From positions 3,993 to 67,992 of the forward strand of contig DATKAJ010000020.1 in NCBI GenBank assembly GCA_035498175.1: a stretch of DNA of 64,000 nt, read 5' to 3'. Positions 21,317 through 30,281 of this stretch are shown here, one piece after another (positions within the stretch are counted from its first letter, which is position 1; the number at the start of each line of letters is the position of its first letter). The notes under the pieces were generated by a model that did no database searches, was not told the origin of the DNA, and worked only from the letters and a program-made list of their open reading frames with translations. The stretch is from JALORV01 sp035498175 (GTDB lineage Bacteria > Pseudomonadota > Gammaproteobacteria > Burkholderiales > Burkholderiaceae_F). Both the position numbers and the translations under genes were made by a program.

Positions 21317-23119
21317 TCAGCCGGGTTCTCCGTCGCGGTACCAGTTGTGCAGCTGCGAGAAGTCGAGGTCCCAGCCCGTCATCGGCGCAACCAGCTTCAG
21401 GCTGGAGCCGCGCACACGCGGCCGGCTGATCAGCGGGATGATCACGTTGTCCTTGACCGGCAGGTCGTTCATCCGGATGAACAGCGCCGCGCGCTTGACC
21501 GGATCGAGCTCGCTCTCTGCGGCTGCATAGGTCCTGTCGTAGTCGTCGCTGACCCAGCGGGTGATGTTGCGGCCCTGCCACTTGTTGGCCTTCGACGAAA
21601 CCTCGCTCGACTTGTACTGGTCCATGAAGCGCTCGGGATCGGGCTGCGTCATGGTCGTCGTGTACATCTGCATGTCGCACCAGAACTTGCCGTAGGTATC
21701 CGGATTGGCCACGTCGGACGAGAAGAAGACACTCGCGGTGACCGACTTCAGTTCGAGGTCAATGCCTGCCTTCTGGCACGCCTGCTTGACGACCGCCTGC
21801 TCCTTCTGCCTCAGGGAGTTGACCGAGGTCTGGAAGACGAATTTAAGCTTCTTGCCGTCCTTCTCGCGGACGCCGTCTGCGCCCCTCTTCCAGCCGCCAG
21901 CATCGAGGAGCTGGTTGGCCTTGTCGATGTTGAATTCGAACTTGGTATTCGGCGAGCGGAAGCGCTCCGGATTGTTCAGGAAGTTGCTGGTGGCAAATCC
22001 CGTGCGGCCGTAGATGAAGTCCTGGATGCCCTTGCGGTCTGCCAGCAGCGACATCGCCTCGCGCACCGCCGGGTCGGAAAAGGCCCAGTGCTTCGACTTG
22101 GGGCTGGCGCGCTCGCCATCGACCTCGTTCCACGGATCCTTGATGTTGAGCTGGATGAACTCGATGTCACCGCCGGGGACGATCAGCGCGCGGCCCTTGC
22201 CGCCCGCCTCGAGGCGCTTCAGCACCTCGTCCTCGACCTGAAGGTTCCACGCGTAGTCGAATTCACCGGTCTGCAGCACCGCGCGCGCCGCCGAGGTCGC
22301 ATCGCCGCCGCCCTTCATCTCGATCGCGTCGAAGAACGGCCGGTTGGGCATGTGGTAGTTCGTGTTGATCTCGCCGCGCACCATGTCGCCCGGCTTGAAA
22401 TCGACGAACTTGTACGGCCCGGTGCCGACCGGCTTCAGGTTGGCAGGCGCCTCGCGCGACTTGGCCCCGATGTACGGGCCGAACACGTGCTTCGGGATGA
22501 TCATGCCTTCGGCGGCAACGAAGGCGGTGGCCCAGTTCGGCGTCGGCTTCGGGAAGGTCACGCGGACCGTGTTCGCATCGACCTTGGTGACCGTCACGTC
22601 CTTGTACACACCGGTCGTGACCGCCGCGGTGGCCGGATCCTTTGCATATTCCCAGGTGAAGACGCAGTCGTCCGCAGTGAAGGGCTGGCCGTCGTGCCAG
22701 GTCACGCCTTTCTTCAGCTTCCAGGTCACGCTGCGGCCGTCGGCCGACAGGCCGCCGTTTTCCCGAGTCGGGATCTCGGCAGCCAGAATAGGCACCAGGT
22801 TGCCATCGCCGTCCCACACCGCCAGCGATTCATAGAAGATCCGCGACCCCTCCTGATCCTTGGTGCCATTGGCAAAGTGCGGTTGCAGCAAGGTTGCGCC
22901 CTGCCACCACAGCACCTTCAGGACACCGCCGCCGCCGCGCTTGGTGGGCTTGTAAGGCGGGGCGGTGGTCTGGGCGCTTGCCACCCCCGCATGCATCAGC
23001 AGCATCGAGGCCATCGGCGCAGACAGGCCCAGTGCAACCATCTGCTGGATGAAGCTGCGTCGTTGCAGCGACCCGGCCCGGACGTCCTCGATCAGCTCGC
23101 GCAGTTCGCTTTCGTGCAT
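21317..23119 (-). CDS. ABC transporter solute-binding protein, SBP_bac_5 family, Tat-type signal (copy 2)
   Basis: 600 aa paralogue of the binding protein encoded 40 bases downstream. It shares the same N-terminal charged leader, a twin-arginine motif (QRRSFIQQMVALG), then RGGGGVLKVLWWQGATLLQPHF and KKGVTWHDGQPFTADDCVFTW. Start is the ATG at 23119 with AGGAGGAG just before it; the upstream open extension lacks such a site. It is the first gene of the six-gene transporter operon and diverges from coxD. Confidence 0.93.
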   Translation of the reverse strand: MHESELRELIEDVRAGSLQRRSFIQQMVALGLSAPMASMLLMHAGVASAQTTAPPYKPTKRGGGGVLKVLWWQGATLLQPHFANGTKDQEGSRIFYESLAVWDGDGNLVPILAAEIPTRENGGLSADGRSVTWKLKKGVTWHDGQPFTADDCVFTWEYAKDPATAAVTTGVYKDVTVTKVDANTVRVTFPKPTPNWATAFVAAEGMIIPKHVFGPYIGAKSREAPANLKPVGTGPYKFVDFKPGDMVRGEINTNYHMPNRPFFDAIEMKGGGDATSAARAVLQTGEFDYAWNLQVEDEVLKRLEAGGKGRALIVPGGDIEFIQLNIKDPWNEVDGERASPKSKHWAFSDPAVREAMSLLADRKGIQDFIYGRTGFATSNFLNNPERFRSPNTKFEFNIDKANQLLDAGGWKRGADGVREKDGKKLKFVFQTSVNSLRQKEQAVVKQACQKAGIDLELKSVTASVFFSSDVANPDTYGKFWCDMQMYTTTMTQPDPERFMDQYKSSEVSSKANKWQGRNITRWVSDDYDRTYAAAESELDPVKRAALFIRMNDLPVKDNVIIPLISRPRVRGSSLKLVAPMTGWDLDFSQLHNWYRDGEPG

Positions 23120-23393
23120 GGTCTCCTCCTGGTTCGATGCCATCCTCCGCGGCTGCCTGCAGCGGATGGAGGCGGTGCGCAACAATCCTAGCGGTTCACC
23201 GGCAGACTGGGGAGGAAATTTGGATGTGGCCAACCCTGAGGCCGCCGGTGCTTCCGAAGGCGATGGAAACCCGCCCGCGCACTCGAAGCGACCCTACCGC
23301 GCTGCACCGCGTCGGTCGGCGGTGCCCTGGGGCGCAAGCTCCCCGCCGGTGTCGTTGCTGGCGACCGGCGCGACCATCGGCTAAGGTGGCGAC

Positions 23394-24308
23394 ATGAACC
23401 TACCGCAATCGATCGACGCGACGGTCGATCTGCTCGCCGCGCGCGACTATATCGCCGACCGCCAGCTGGCGACCGCCATCTTCCTCGCGCTGAAACTTCA
23501 GAGGCCGCTGTTCGTCGAGGGCGAGCCCGGCACCGGCAAAACCGAGATCGCGAAGGTGCTCGCGTCCGCGCTCGACGCCGAGCTGATCCGGCTGCAGTGC
23601 TACGAGGGTCTCGACATCAACGCGGCGGCGTACGAGTGGAATGTGGCCCGCCAGCTGATCGAGATCCGCATGGCGGAGGCGTCCGGCGTCTCGCGCGAGT
23701 CGCTGGCGGGCGAACTCTACGACGAGCGTTTCCTGATCGAGCGCGCGCTGCTGCGGGCGCTGCTGCCGCAACCGCATCCGCCGGTGTTGCTGATCGACGA
23801 ACTCGATCGCACTGACGAGCCGTTCGAGGCCTACCTGCTCGAGGTGCTGTCGGACTTCCAGATCACAATCCCGGAATGGCGGACGGTGCGCGCGGCCATT
23901 CCGCCGATCGTTGTCATCACCTCCAACCGCACGCGCGAAATCCACGACGCCGTGAAGCGGCGCTGCCTGTATCACTGGGTCGGCTATCCGACGGCCGCGC
24001 GTGAGCTCGAGATCATCCGCCGCAAGGTGCCGGATGCGAGTGCGGCGCTGTCGCAGCAGGTCGTCGCGTTCGTGCAGACGCTGCGTGGCATCGAGCTTTA
24101 CAAGCTGCCGGGCGTGGCCGAGACGATCGAGTGGACGCGGGCGCTGCTGGCGCTCGACGCCATCGTGCTCGAACCGGAAACCGTCAACAACACGCTCGGC
24201 GTGCTGCTCAAATACCAGGACGACATCGCGCGGATGCAGGGGACCGAGGCCGCCCGCCTGGTCGAGCGCATCCGCAACGAAGCGCGCGCGGCCGCTCACG
24301 GTCGCTAG
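23394..24308 (+). CDS. coxD: CoxD-like MoxR-family AAA+ ATPase
   Basis: 304 aa AAA+ ATPase with Walker A GEPGTGKTE at about residues 42-50, Walker B VLLIDELDR and sensor motif ITSNRTREIHDAVKRRCLYHW. This matches CoxD, an ATPase proposed to help install the Cu-S/Mo active site of CO-dehydrogenase-type enzymes. It is followed by a VWA protein, the classic MoxR-VWA pair. It sits about 14 kb from coxS, across the inserted ABC transporter operon. Confidence 0.93.
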   Translation: MNLPQSIDATVDLLAARDYIADRQLATAIFLALKLQRPLFVEGEPGTGKTEIAKVLASALDAELIRLQCYEGLDINAAAYEWNVARQLIEIRMAEASGVSRESLAGELYDERFLIERALLRALLPQPHPPVLLIDELDRTDEPFEAYLLEVLSDFQITIPEWRTVRAAIPPIVVITSNRTREIHDAVKRRCLYHWVGYPTAARELEIIRRKVPDASAALSQQVVAFVQTLRGIELYKLPGVAETIEWTRALLALDAIVLEPETVNNTLGVLLKYQDDIARMQGTEAARLVERIRNEARAAAHGR

Positions 24309-24337
24309 CGCATGCTCAGCGGTCACTCAGCGAGGGC

Positions 24338-25585
24338 ATGAGCGTGCAAGGTCCGTCGTCGGCATCGCATGAGCCGCTTCCCGGCCGTCTCGCCGAGAAC
24401 GTGATGCACTTTGCGCGCGTACTGCGCGACGCCGGGCTGCCCGTCGGCACCGACCGCATCCTGCTCGCCTATGAAGCGCTGCGTGCCGGTGGAGTCGGTT
24501 CGCGCGCTGACTTCTACGCCGTGCTCTCGTCGTGCTTCGTCAGCCGCGGCGAGCATCGGACGCTGTTCGACCAGGCGTTCCATATCTTCTGGAAAGACCC
24601 GGACCTGCTTGGCAAGATCATGCAGCTGCTGATGCCGCAGATGCGACAGAAGGCGCAGACGGCGCTGCCGCCCGAGAACCGGCGACTGGCCGATGCGATG
24701 TTCCGGAGCACAGTGCGGCCGCCGGAACCCGCCGATTCGCAGCGCATCGAAATCGATGCGGCGCTCTCGTGGACCGACCGCGAACAGCTGCGCAAGGCGG
24801 ACTTCGACACGATGAGCACGGCCGAGTGGGCCGCGGCGCGCCGCCTGCTCGAACGCATCGACCTGTTCTTCGCGCGGCAACCGACGCGTCGCGAAGTGCC
24901 TGCGCAGCGCGGGCGCCGCGTCGATCTGCGCGACATGCTGCGCAATTCCGCGCGGCACGGCGGTGAGATCACCGGACTGACGTACCGCCGCAGGCGCGAA
25001 CGGCCGGAGCCGCTGGTGGCGCTGGTCGACATCTCGGGGTCGATGAGCCGCTACTCGCGCATGTTCCTGCATTTCCTGCACGCAATCACGTCGGGACGCG
25101 AGGCGGCAAATCATCGCGTGCACTCGTTTCTGTTCGGAACGCGGCTCACGCATATCACGCGCCAGCTCGCTGCGCGCGATCCCGATGTCGCGGTTCGCGC
25201 TGTGGTGCAGTCGGTCGACGACTGGTCGGGCGGCACGCGCATCACGCAAGCGCTGCACGAGTTCAACTACCGCTGGGCGCGGCGCGTGCTGTACGGCAAC
25301 CCGACGGTGCTGCTCGTGACCGACGGCCTGGAGCACGGACCCACCGAGCCGCTGCACGCAGAAGCCGAACGTCTTTCCAAATCGTGCCGCCGGCTGGTGT
25401 GGCTCAATCCACTGCTGCGCTATGAAGGCTTCGAACCCCGCGCAGGGGGTGTCCGCGCGCTGCTGCCGCATGTCGACGCCTTCCTGCCGGTGCACAATCT
25501 CGATTCGCTGGAGGCGCTGGCGACGCAGCTTGCATTGCCTCCGCCCAGGATGAGCACACTGCAGGAGAGGACACGGTGGAACTGA
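24338..25585 (+). CDS. coxE: CoxE-like von Willebrand factor A-domain protein
   Basis: 415 aa CoxE family protein, partner of the MoxR-type ATPase in maturation of the molybdenum hydroxylase. The C-terminal VWA domain has the MIDAS motif LVDISGSMSRYSRM and a later TDGLEHGP. The N-terminal half is helical and charged, as in other CoxE proteins. The ATG at 24338 is chosen because the longer open frame overlaps coxD. It overlaps coxG by 10 bases. Confidence 0.92.
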   Translation: MSVQGPSSASHEPLPGRLAENVMHFARVLRDAGLPVGTDRILLAYEALRAGGVGSRADFYAVLSSCFVSRGEHRTLFDQAFHIFWKDPDLLGKIMQLLMPQMRQKAQTALPPENRRLADAMFRSTVRPPEPADSQRIEIDAALSWTDREQLRKADFDTMSTAEWAAARRLLERIDLFFARQPTRREVPAQRGRRVDLRDMLRNSARHGGEITGLTYRRRRERPEPLVALVDISGSMSRYSRMFLHFLHAITSGREAANHRVHSFLFGTRLTHITRQLAARDPDVAVRAVVQSVDDWSGGTRITQALHEFNYRWARRVLYGNPTVLLVTDGLEHGPTEPLHAEAERLSKSCRRLVWLNPLLRYEGFEPRAGGVRALLPHVDAFLPVHNLDSLEALATQLALPPPRMSTLQERTRWN

Positions 25586-26118
25586 AGGGTGAGCAGGTGC
25601 TGCCGGTCGCGCGCGAGCTGGCGTGGAAAGCACTGAACGACGTCGACGCGCTGAAGGCGGCAGTGCCGGGCTGCGAAAGCTTCGTGCCCGCTGGCGATAA
25701 CGCCTACGACGTCGTGGTCAACGCCGCCATTGGCCCGGTGAAGGCGCGCTTCAAGGGCAAACTCGAACTCGCCGACGTGCAGGCGCCGGAGTCCTACACG
25801 ATCCGCTTCGACCTGCAGGGCGGGACTGCGGGGTTCTCGCGCGGCGAGGCCCGCGTGAAGCTCGAGTCGGTCGATGCCAATTCGAGCCGGATGAACTATG
25901 CCGTCAACGCCTCGATCGGTGGCAAGCTGGCGCAGGTCGGCTCGCGGCTGGTCGATGCCGCCAGCGCGACAATGGCCGACCGCTTCTTCAACGCGTTCGC
26001 GGCGGACCTGGCCAGTCGATATCCGCCGCCTGCCGGAGTGACGGTGCCGGCGGTGCGCCCGCCCGGATTCTTCGCGACGCTCTGGGCCTTCCTGAAGCGG
26101 CTGTTCAAGGGCGCATGA
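25576..26118 (+). CDS. coxG: CoxG-like SRPBCC-domain protein
   Basis: 180 aa member of the CO-dehydrogenase subunit G family with an SRPBCC fold over residues 1-150 (VARELAWKALNDVDALKAAVPGCESF). A short C-terminal hydrophobic/basic helix (FFATLWAFLKRLFKG) fits the known role of CoxG in membrane attachment of the enzyme. The start is a GTG (25576) inside the end of coxE, indicating coupling. Confidence 0.93.
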   Translation: MELKGEQVLPVARELAWKALNDVDALKAAVPGCESFVPAGDNAYDVVVNAAIGPVKARFKGKLELADVQAPESYTIRFDLQGGTAGFSRGEARVKLESVDANSSRMNYAVNASIGGKLAQVGSRLVDAASATMADRFFNAFAADLASRYPPPAGVTVPAVRPPGFFATLWAFLKRLFKGA

Positions 26119-26654
26119 TGCGGGTGCCGCCGTGGACCGATGGCCTCGCCCCGCGCAACCGTGAGCTGGTCGCCGCGATCGAGGCGCGGCGCGGCGGGAC
26201 GCTGCTGAACCTCGACCGCATGCTGCTGTGGTCCGAGCCGCTGGCGCGCGGGTGGAACGGATATCTGCGCGCGGTGCGCACCGAATTGTCGCTATCACCC
26301 TTCCTGCGCGAGCTCGCGATCTGCGTCGTCGCGCGGCTGACCGGCGCCCACTACGAGTACCACCATCATGCGCCGGAGCTCGCGCGCGCAGGCGCCAGCG
26401 GCGGCCAACTCGCTGTTCTCGACGACCCCGACGTCGCGGCCGACAGCGCGCTCTACGACGAACTGCAACGCGCCGTGATCCGCTTTGCCATTGCGAGCAC
26501 GCGCGACGTCGCGATCCCGGATCCGGTCTTCGACGCCCTCAAGCGGCATCTCGGTCCGACGGAGCTGGTCGAGCTCGTTGCCGCCACGGCCACCTACAAC
26601 ATGGTGGCGCGCTTCCTCGTCGCACTCCAGGTCGTGCCGGAACGGCGGGCCTAA
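26115..26654 (+). CDS. Carboxymuconolactone decarboxylase (CMD) family protein
   Basis: 179 aa all-helical protein of the CMD/AhpD superfamily (LSPFLRELAICVVARLTGAHYEYHHHAPELARAG). It lacks the CxxC pair of AhpD, so it should not be a thiol peroxidase; the His/Glu-rich motif EYHHH replaces it. Its start overlaps the coxG stop (ATGA). Its role in the cox gene set is unknown. Confidence 0.85.
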   Translation: MMRVPPWTDGLAPRNRELVAAIEARRGGTLLNLDRMLLWSEPLARGWNGYLRAVRTELSLSPFLRELAICVVARLTGAHYEYHHHAPELARAGASGGQLAVLDDPDVAADSALYDELQRAVIRFAIASTRDVAIPDPVFDALKRHLGPTELVELVAATATYNMVARFLVALQVVPERRA

Positions 26655-26658
26655 GACA

Positions 26659-27492
26659 ATGGCGGCCACGCAGGACGTTACCGGGCACTACAGTCGCGGC
26701 GACCTGCTCGCGCGCCTGGATGCGGAGCTGCGGTTCGACGGCATCGATCCCGAACAGGCAACGATCGACGCGCTCGCGCCCTACGATCAGTTCCACAGCC
26801 GTGGCATCGAAGCCACCCAGGATGCTGCGCGCCTGATGTCACTCGGACCGGCAGACCATCTGCTCGATGTCGGCAGCGGTATCGGCGGTCCGGCGCGCTA
26901 TTTCGCGAGTCGCTTCGGCTGTCGCGTTACGGGCATCGATCTGACACCGGAGTTCTGCGAGGTCGCGCGCCAGCTGACACGCCGTCTGCGGTTGCAGGAG
27001 CGGGTGGCCTTCGACGTCGGCAATGCACTGGCAATGCCGTACGCCGACGCCGCGTTCGACGGTGCGGTTTCGATGAACGTCTCGATGAACATCGCCGACA
27101 AGAGTGCCTTTTACCGCGAGATACGCCGCGTGCTGAAGCCGGGCGGCTGGCTGGTGCTCGGCGAGATCGCGCAAGAAGCCCATGGAGCGATTGCCTATCC
27201 GACGCCGTGGGCGGCGAGCGCAGAAACTAGTTTCCTCGCCACGGTCGACGAGACGCGGCGCGGCCTCGACGATGCGGGCTTCGAAGTCCTGAGTCTACGC
27301 AGCACGCGCCGCGAGGCGCTCGATTTCGGAGCGCGTTCGCGTGCACTGGTCGAGGCCGGCGCGAAGCCGCCCCACCGTGCGGTCATGCTGGTCCACCGCG
27401 AACTCGCGCCGGCTGCCATTGCCAACGTTGCCCGCGCCCTGGCCGAGGGTCGCATCCAGCCGGTCGAGATCCTGGCGCGGCCGCGAGGCTGA
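26659..27492 (+). CDS. Class I SAM-dependent methyltransferase
   Basis: 277 aa methyltransferase. The SAM-binding motif I is LLDVGSGIGGPARYFA, followed by VTGIDLTPEFCEVA, then AMPYADAAFDGAVSMNVSMNI and LKPGGWLVLGEI. The pattern resembles glycine/sarcosine or sterol-type small-molecule N- or C-methyltransferases. Start is the ATG at 26659, four bases after the CMD gene. It is the last gene of the coxDEG transcript. The substrate is not recognised. Confidence 0.9.
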   Translation: MAATQDVTGHYSRGDLLARLDAELRFDGIDPEQATIDALAPYDQFHSRGIEATQDAARLMSLGPADHLLDVGSGIGGPARYFASRFGCRVTGIDLTPEFCEVARQLTRRLRLQERVAFDVGNALAMPYADAAFDGAVSMNVSMNIADKSAFYREIRRVLKPGGWLVLGEIAQEAHGAIAYPTPWAASAETSFLATVDETRRGLDDAGFEVLSLRSTRREALDFGARSRALVEAGAKPPHRAVMLVHRELAPAAIANVARALAEGRIQPVEILARPRG

Positions 27493-27528
27493 ACGCCTGC
27501 GCCGTTCCTGCACCAACCCGCCAAGGTC

Positions 27529-27948
27529 CTAGTCTCGAACGACTGTCACTGCGCAAGTTGCATAGGCGATGACCTGTCTGGCCACAGAGCCGATCAGCCA
27601 GCGTGCCAGGCCGCTGCGGCCGCGGTGTCCCACGACGATGTGGTCAATGCCGTTGTGCTCGGCGTAGAGCAGCAACTGCTCCGAGGGGTGCCCCACGGCG
27701 ACGCTGGTCCTGGCTGCAACCTCGGATCGGCTGAGTTTGGGCTGCAGTGCGCGCAGCAGCTGGGAGCAGTGACGGCGACCCCGCTCGATCAGGTCTTCCG
27801 TTTCCACCTCCGTACCGAAGTCAGGAGGGCGGGAGACTGACAGCACGTGCAATTCAGCTCCGTAGCGCCCAGCCAGGTCCATGGCGAACTCGACTGCGTG
27901 CTCGGCCGCCTTCGAGCCGTCGTAGCCCACCAGAACGCGCTTGATCAT
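27529..27948 (-). CDS. Universal stress protein (UspA family)
   Basis: 139 aa single-domain UspA protein. The N-terminal LVGYDGSKAAEHAVEFAMDLA and the C-terminal ATP-binding pattern GHRGRSGLARWLIGSVARQV show a nucleotide-binding type. It overlaps the antiporter gene by four bases (ATGA) and is the last gene of a DUF190-antiporter-UspA operon, so a role in regulating ion flux under stress is plausible. Confidence 0.93.
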   Translation of the reverse strand: MIKRVLVGYDGSKAAEHAVEFAMDLAGRYGAELHVLSVSRPPDFGTEVETEDLIERGRRHCSQLLRALQPKLSRSEVAARTSVAVGHPSEQLLLYAEHNGIDHIVVGHRGRSGLARWLIGSVARQVIAYATCAVTVVRD

Positions 27949-29156
27949 GAATGTCTCCGAAGGTTCGAGGTGACGGTCTCCTGTGCCGATTCAACCGGCT
28001 CCGAGCTCGAGCGCAGCAAGTGCCTCGGCAGGAAGAACGCATTGGCGATCAGTGTCGGCACGACGGCGCTGCCGATTACCGCGGCGACCAGTGCGGAATA
28101 CTGGGCCTGGTCGACAATCCGGTGGGACAGACCGAAGAGCGCCGAGATAGTGCCGAACGTCAGGCCGGTCGACATCAGGAGTGTCGTGTACATGCCCTCG
28201 GGTCGCGGCGACCCCGATGCGAGTGCCACGGGATAGACGCCGGCGACCTTCGTCGCCATCTTGCCCACCAGCAGGACGACGAATGCGAGCGGGGCGGCGG
28301 CCAGCGCGGGCAGTGACACCAGGGAGCCGGCGCGGATGAAGTAAAAGGGGGTGAGCAGGCCAAACGTCAGCGTGCGCATCCGGCGAATGAGCGCGTGATC
28401 CTTGCCGACCGTACCCGCCAACACCATGCCGAGGAGGTAGGCCGGCAGAACGGCCTCGCTGTCGGCCCAGGTCGCCAGCGCAGCGAAGGCGAAGAGGCAT
28501 GTCATCAGGAACTTGGCCTCCAGTTCGGACGGACGCGCTCCAAAGCGCCGGAAGAAGCGCGGTGTCAGCCAGGGCAGGAGAAAGAAGGCGACGGTGCCGG
28601 CGCCCGCGAATACTGCTGTCCTGTATGTGAATGGCGCGAAAATGAGACCGAGGGCGACGACTGTTGCTAGGTCAGTGACGAAGCAGGCGGCGAGCACGCC
28701 CTTTCCGTAGTCCGTCGCGTTGAGGCCGAACTCGAGCATCACCGCATAGACCACGGCGACAGAGGTCGTCGACATTGCGATGCCTGCGAGCCAGCTCGCA
28801 TCGGGTGACCAGCCGAGCACCCATCGGGCCAGTGCCGCGCACCCGAAGAACGGTGCGCCAAAGCTCACCAGTCCGATAGCGAAAGTGGATCTCCACTGTC
28901 TGCGCAGGACCGTCGGGTCGAGTTCCGCACCGGCGAGGAACGTCAGCAGAATTGCGCCCGCCCCCGAGAGAAACCTGATCCAGGTCGCGTCGCCAGCCAG
29001 CAGCGCGCTGCCAATCAGCGCCCCGATGACGAGTTGCGCGATCGTGCCGACCACGATTTCCGACAGGGCCGTTGCGACGCGCAGCCAGATCGAGAGCAAG
29101 GTAGCGACCAGCGCCAGGCCCAGCCACAGCGCTGCCTGGGTCCAGATTTCGGTCAC
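27945..29156 (-). CDS. CPA2-type cation/proton antiporter (Kef/NapA-like)
   Basis: 403 aa polytopic inner-membrane protein with about 12 hydrophobic segments of the Na+/H+ exchanger fold. It has the family start (IVVGTIAQLVIGALIGSALL), LTFLAGAELDPTVLRRQWR in the third region, and FVTDLATVVALGLIFA. No TrkA-N (RCK) domain is attached, so gating may depend on the DUF190 and UspA partners encoded either side with 4-base overlaps. Ion specificity (K+ or Na+) cannot be read. Confidence 0.92.
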   Translation of the reverse strand: MTEIWTQAALWLGLALVATLLSIWLRVATALSEIVVGTIAQLVIGALIGSALLAGDATWIRFLSGAGAILLTFLAGAELDPTVLRRQWRSTFAIGLVSFGAPFFGCAALARWVLGWSPDASWLAGIAMSTTSVAVVYAVMLEFGLNATDYGKGVLAACFVTDLATVVALGLIFAPFTYRTAVFAGAGTVAFFLLPWLTPRFFRRFGARPSELEAKFLMTCLFAFAALATWADSEAVLPAYLLGMVLAGTVGKDHALIRRMRTLTFGLLTPFYFIRAGSLVSLPALAAAPLAFVVLLVGKMATKVAGVYPVALASGSPRPEGMYTTLLMSTGLTFGTISALFGLSHRIVDQAQYSALVAAVIGSAVVPTLIANAFFLPRHLLRSSSEPVESAQETVTSNLRRHS

Positions 29157-29506
29157 GATGTCTCCGCGGCAGTCGACGGATCGTCCCGGTCAGGATTGAG
29201 GACCCCGAAGCGTGCGGGGATGTCCGTGTAGAAGAGACGGATCTTCTCCGCGGCGATAAGGTCGAGCAGCCTAACCTTCTCGTCCGGAGTGACGATGAAC
29301 TCCACCTCGACGATCAGGCTGCCGCTGAGCTCGAAGAACCGGTCTTCGTGCATTACGTGATGGCGGCCGAAACCAGCCATTGCATGGAAGGCGGACCCGC
29401 CGCGGATCCCCATCGTGTTGGCGGTTCGCAGCAGCCATTCCCACAGAAGCATGCCGTGCAGCCGATGACCCTCGGTGACGTAGAAGCGGAGATACGAGCC
29501 TTCCAT
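29153..29506 (-). CDS. DUF190 (PII-like) protein
   Basis: 117 aa DUF190 family member (LRFYVTEGHRLHGMLLWEWLLR, GGSAFHAMAGFG). The family has a PII-like ferredoxin fold and often sits beside ion channels and transporters, where a signalling role is assumed. Its stop overlaps the antiporter start (ATGA), so the two are probably co-translated and functionally linked. Confidence 0.9.
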   Translation of the reverse strand: MEGSYLRFYVTEGHRLHGMLLWEWLLRTANTMGIRGGSAFHAMAGFGRHHVMHEDRFFELSGSLIVEVEFIVTPDEKVRLLDLIAAEKIRLFYTDIPARFGVLNPDRDDPSTAAETS

Positions 29507-29596
29507 TGGGATCTTCCTCGCAAATGCTGCCTCAAGTGGGTGCTTCCGCTTCGCGCTCCGTCGATCGCTAGTGTGGTGACGCCGATCGTGGTCGAC

Positions 29597-30238
29597 CTAC
29601 CGCTTCCTCGGTCGCCGCCGGCCCTTCTCGGCGCGTTTGACGGGCCGGCCGGCAACCCGCTGCCTTTCCGCGCCAGCAGTGGCTTCCCGAATGCCATGCT
29701 CGCGGTCGAATACGGTGTTGGCATACGCGTCCAGAACCTGCTCGCAGGCTGAGAGCTCTCGCTCTGCAAGGGCGCGCGCAGACGCGCCGAAGTGATCCAG
29801 GGCCTCGATCTTCGCCAGCCAGTTGCGAAGCTTCTTCAGGTCTTCCTCGTTTTCCTGCAATTCGGCGAAGGAGTAGTGGCTGGCCTTGACCTCCTTCTGA
29901 ACTTCACGCTTGAAATCGGAGCATTTGTCGAGGAATTCCTCGTAGTCGTCATCTCGATCGCGCTTGAATCGATCGACGACCAGCGCCTGCTGCTTGGGAT
30001 CGAGTGGCAAGACCTCGAACAGGACGGCCTCGCCGCCAGCCCGCAGGACCTCGCCCTGCAGGGCCCGCAATTGCCGCTGGTATTCTGAAGTGTTGCGCAG
30101 GACGCAAACGCCGCCCTGAATGTAGACGGCGCCCATGCCGCGCAGCCGTCGCCACAGGCCGACACGGAGCTTCGAAGGCTCGTTGGCTACCTTGTACGCA
30201 AGCAGGAGCCAGCGAGTTTCGGACGAATCGTCGGGCAT
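29597..30238 (-). CDS. ChrB N-terminal domain protein
   Basis: 213 aa protein. The N-terminal half matches the ChrB N-terminal domain (WLLLAYKVANEPSKLRVGLWRRLRGMG) known from chromate-resistance regulators. The C-terminal half is helical, charged and probably coiled-coil, ending in a strongly basic tail (RPVKRAEKGRRRPRKR) that could bind nucleic acid. The C-terminal ChrB catalytic/sensor domain is missing. Start is the ATG at 30238. The gene follows the GDT1-like membrane protein gene on the same strand. Confidence 0.82.
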   Translation of the reverse strand: MPDDSSETRWLLLAYKVANEPSKLRVGLWRRLRGMGAVYIQGGVCVLRNTSEYQRQLRALQGEVLRAGGEAVLFEVLPLDPKQQALVVDRFKRDRDDDYEEFLDKCSDFKREVQKEVKASHYSFAELQENEEDLKKLRNWLAKIEALDHFGASARALAERELSACEQVLDAYANTVFDREHGIREATAGAERQRVAGRPVKRAEKGRRRPRKR

Positions 30239-30281
30239 GAGTAATTGGGTTGGCGGCCGCGGCGCGCTGCTCGTCCCTCGA

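Noticed and set aside
21023..23191. 722-codon plus-strand frame opposite the two solute-binding genes
   Set aside because: It is a shadow of the minus-strand genes, which show complete family motifs and signals.
26115..26654. AhpD-type alkylhydroperoxidase
   Set aside because: The CxxC motif required for that activity is absent.
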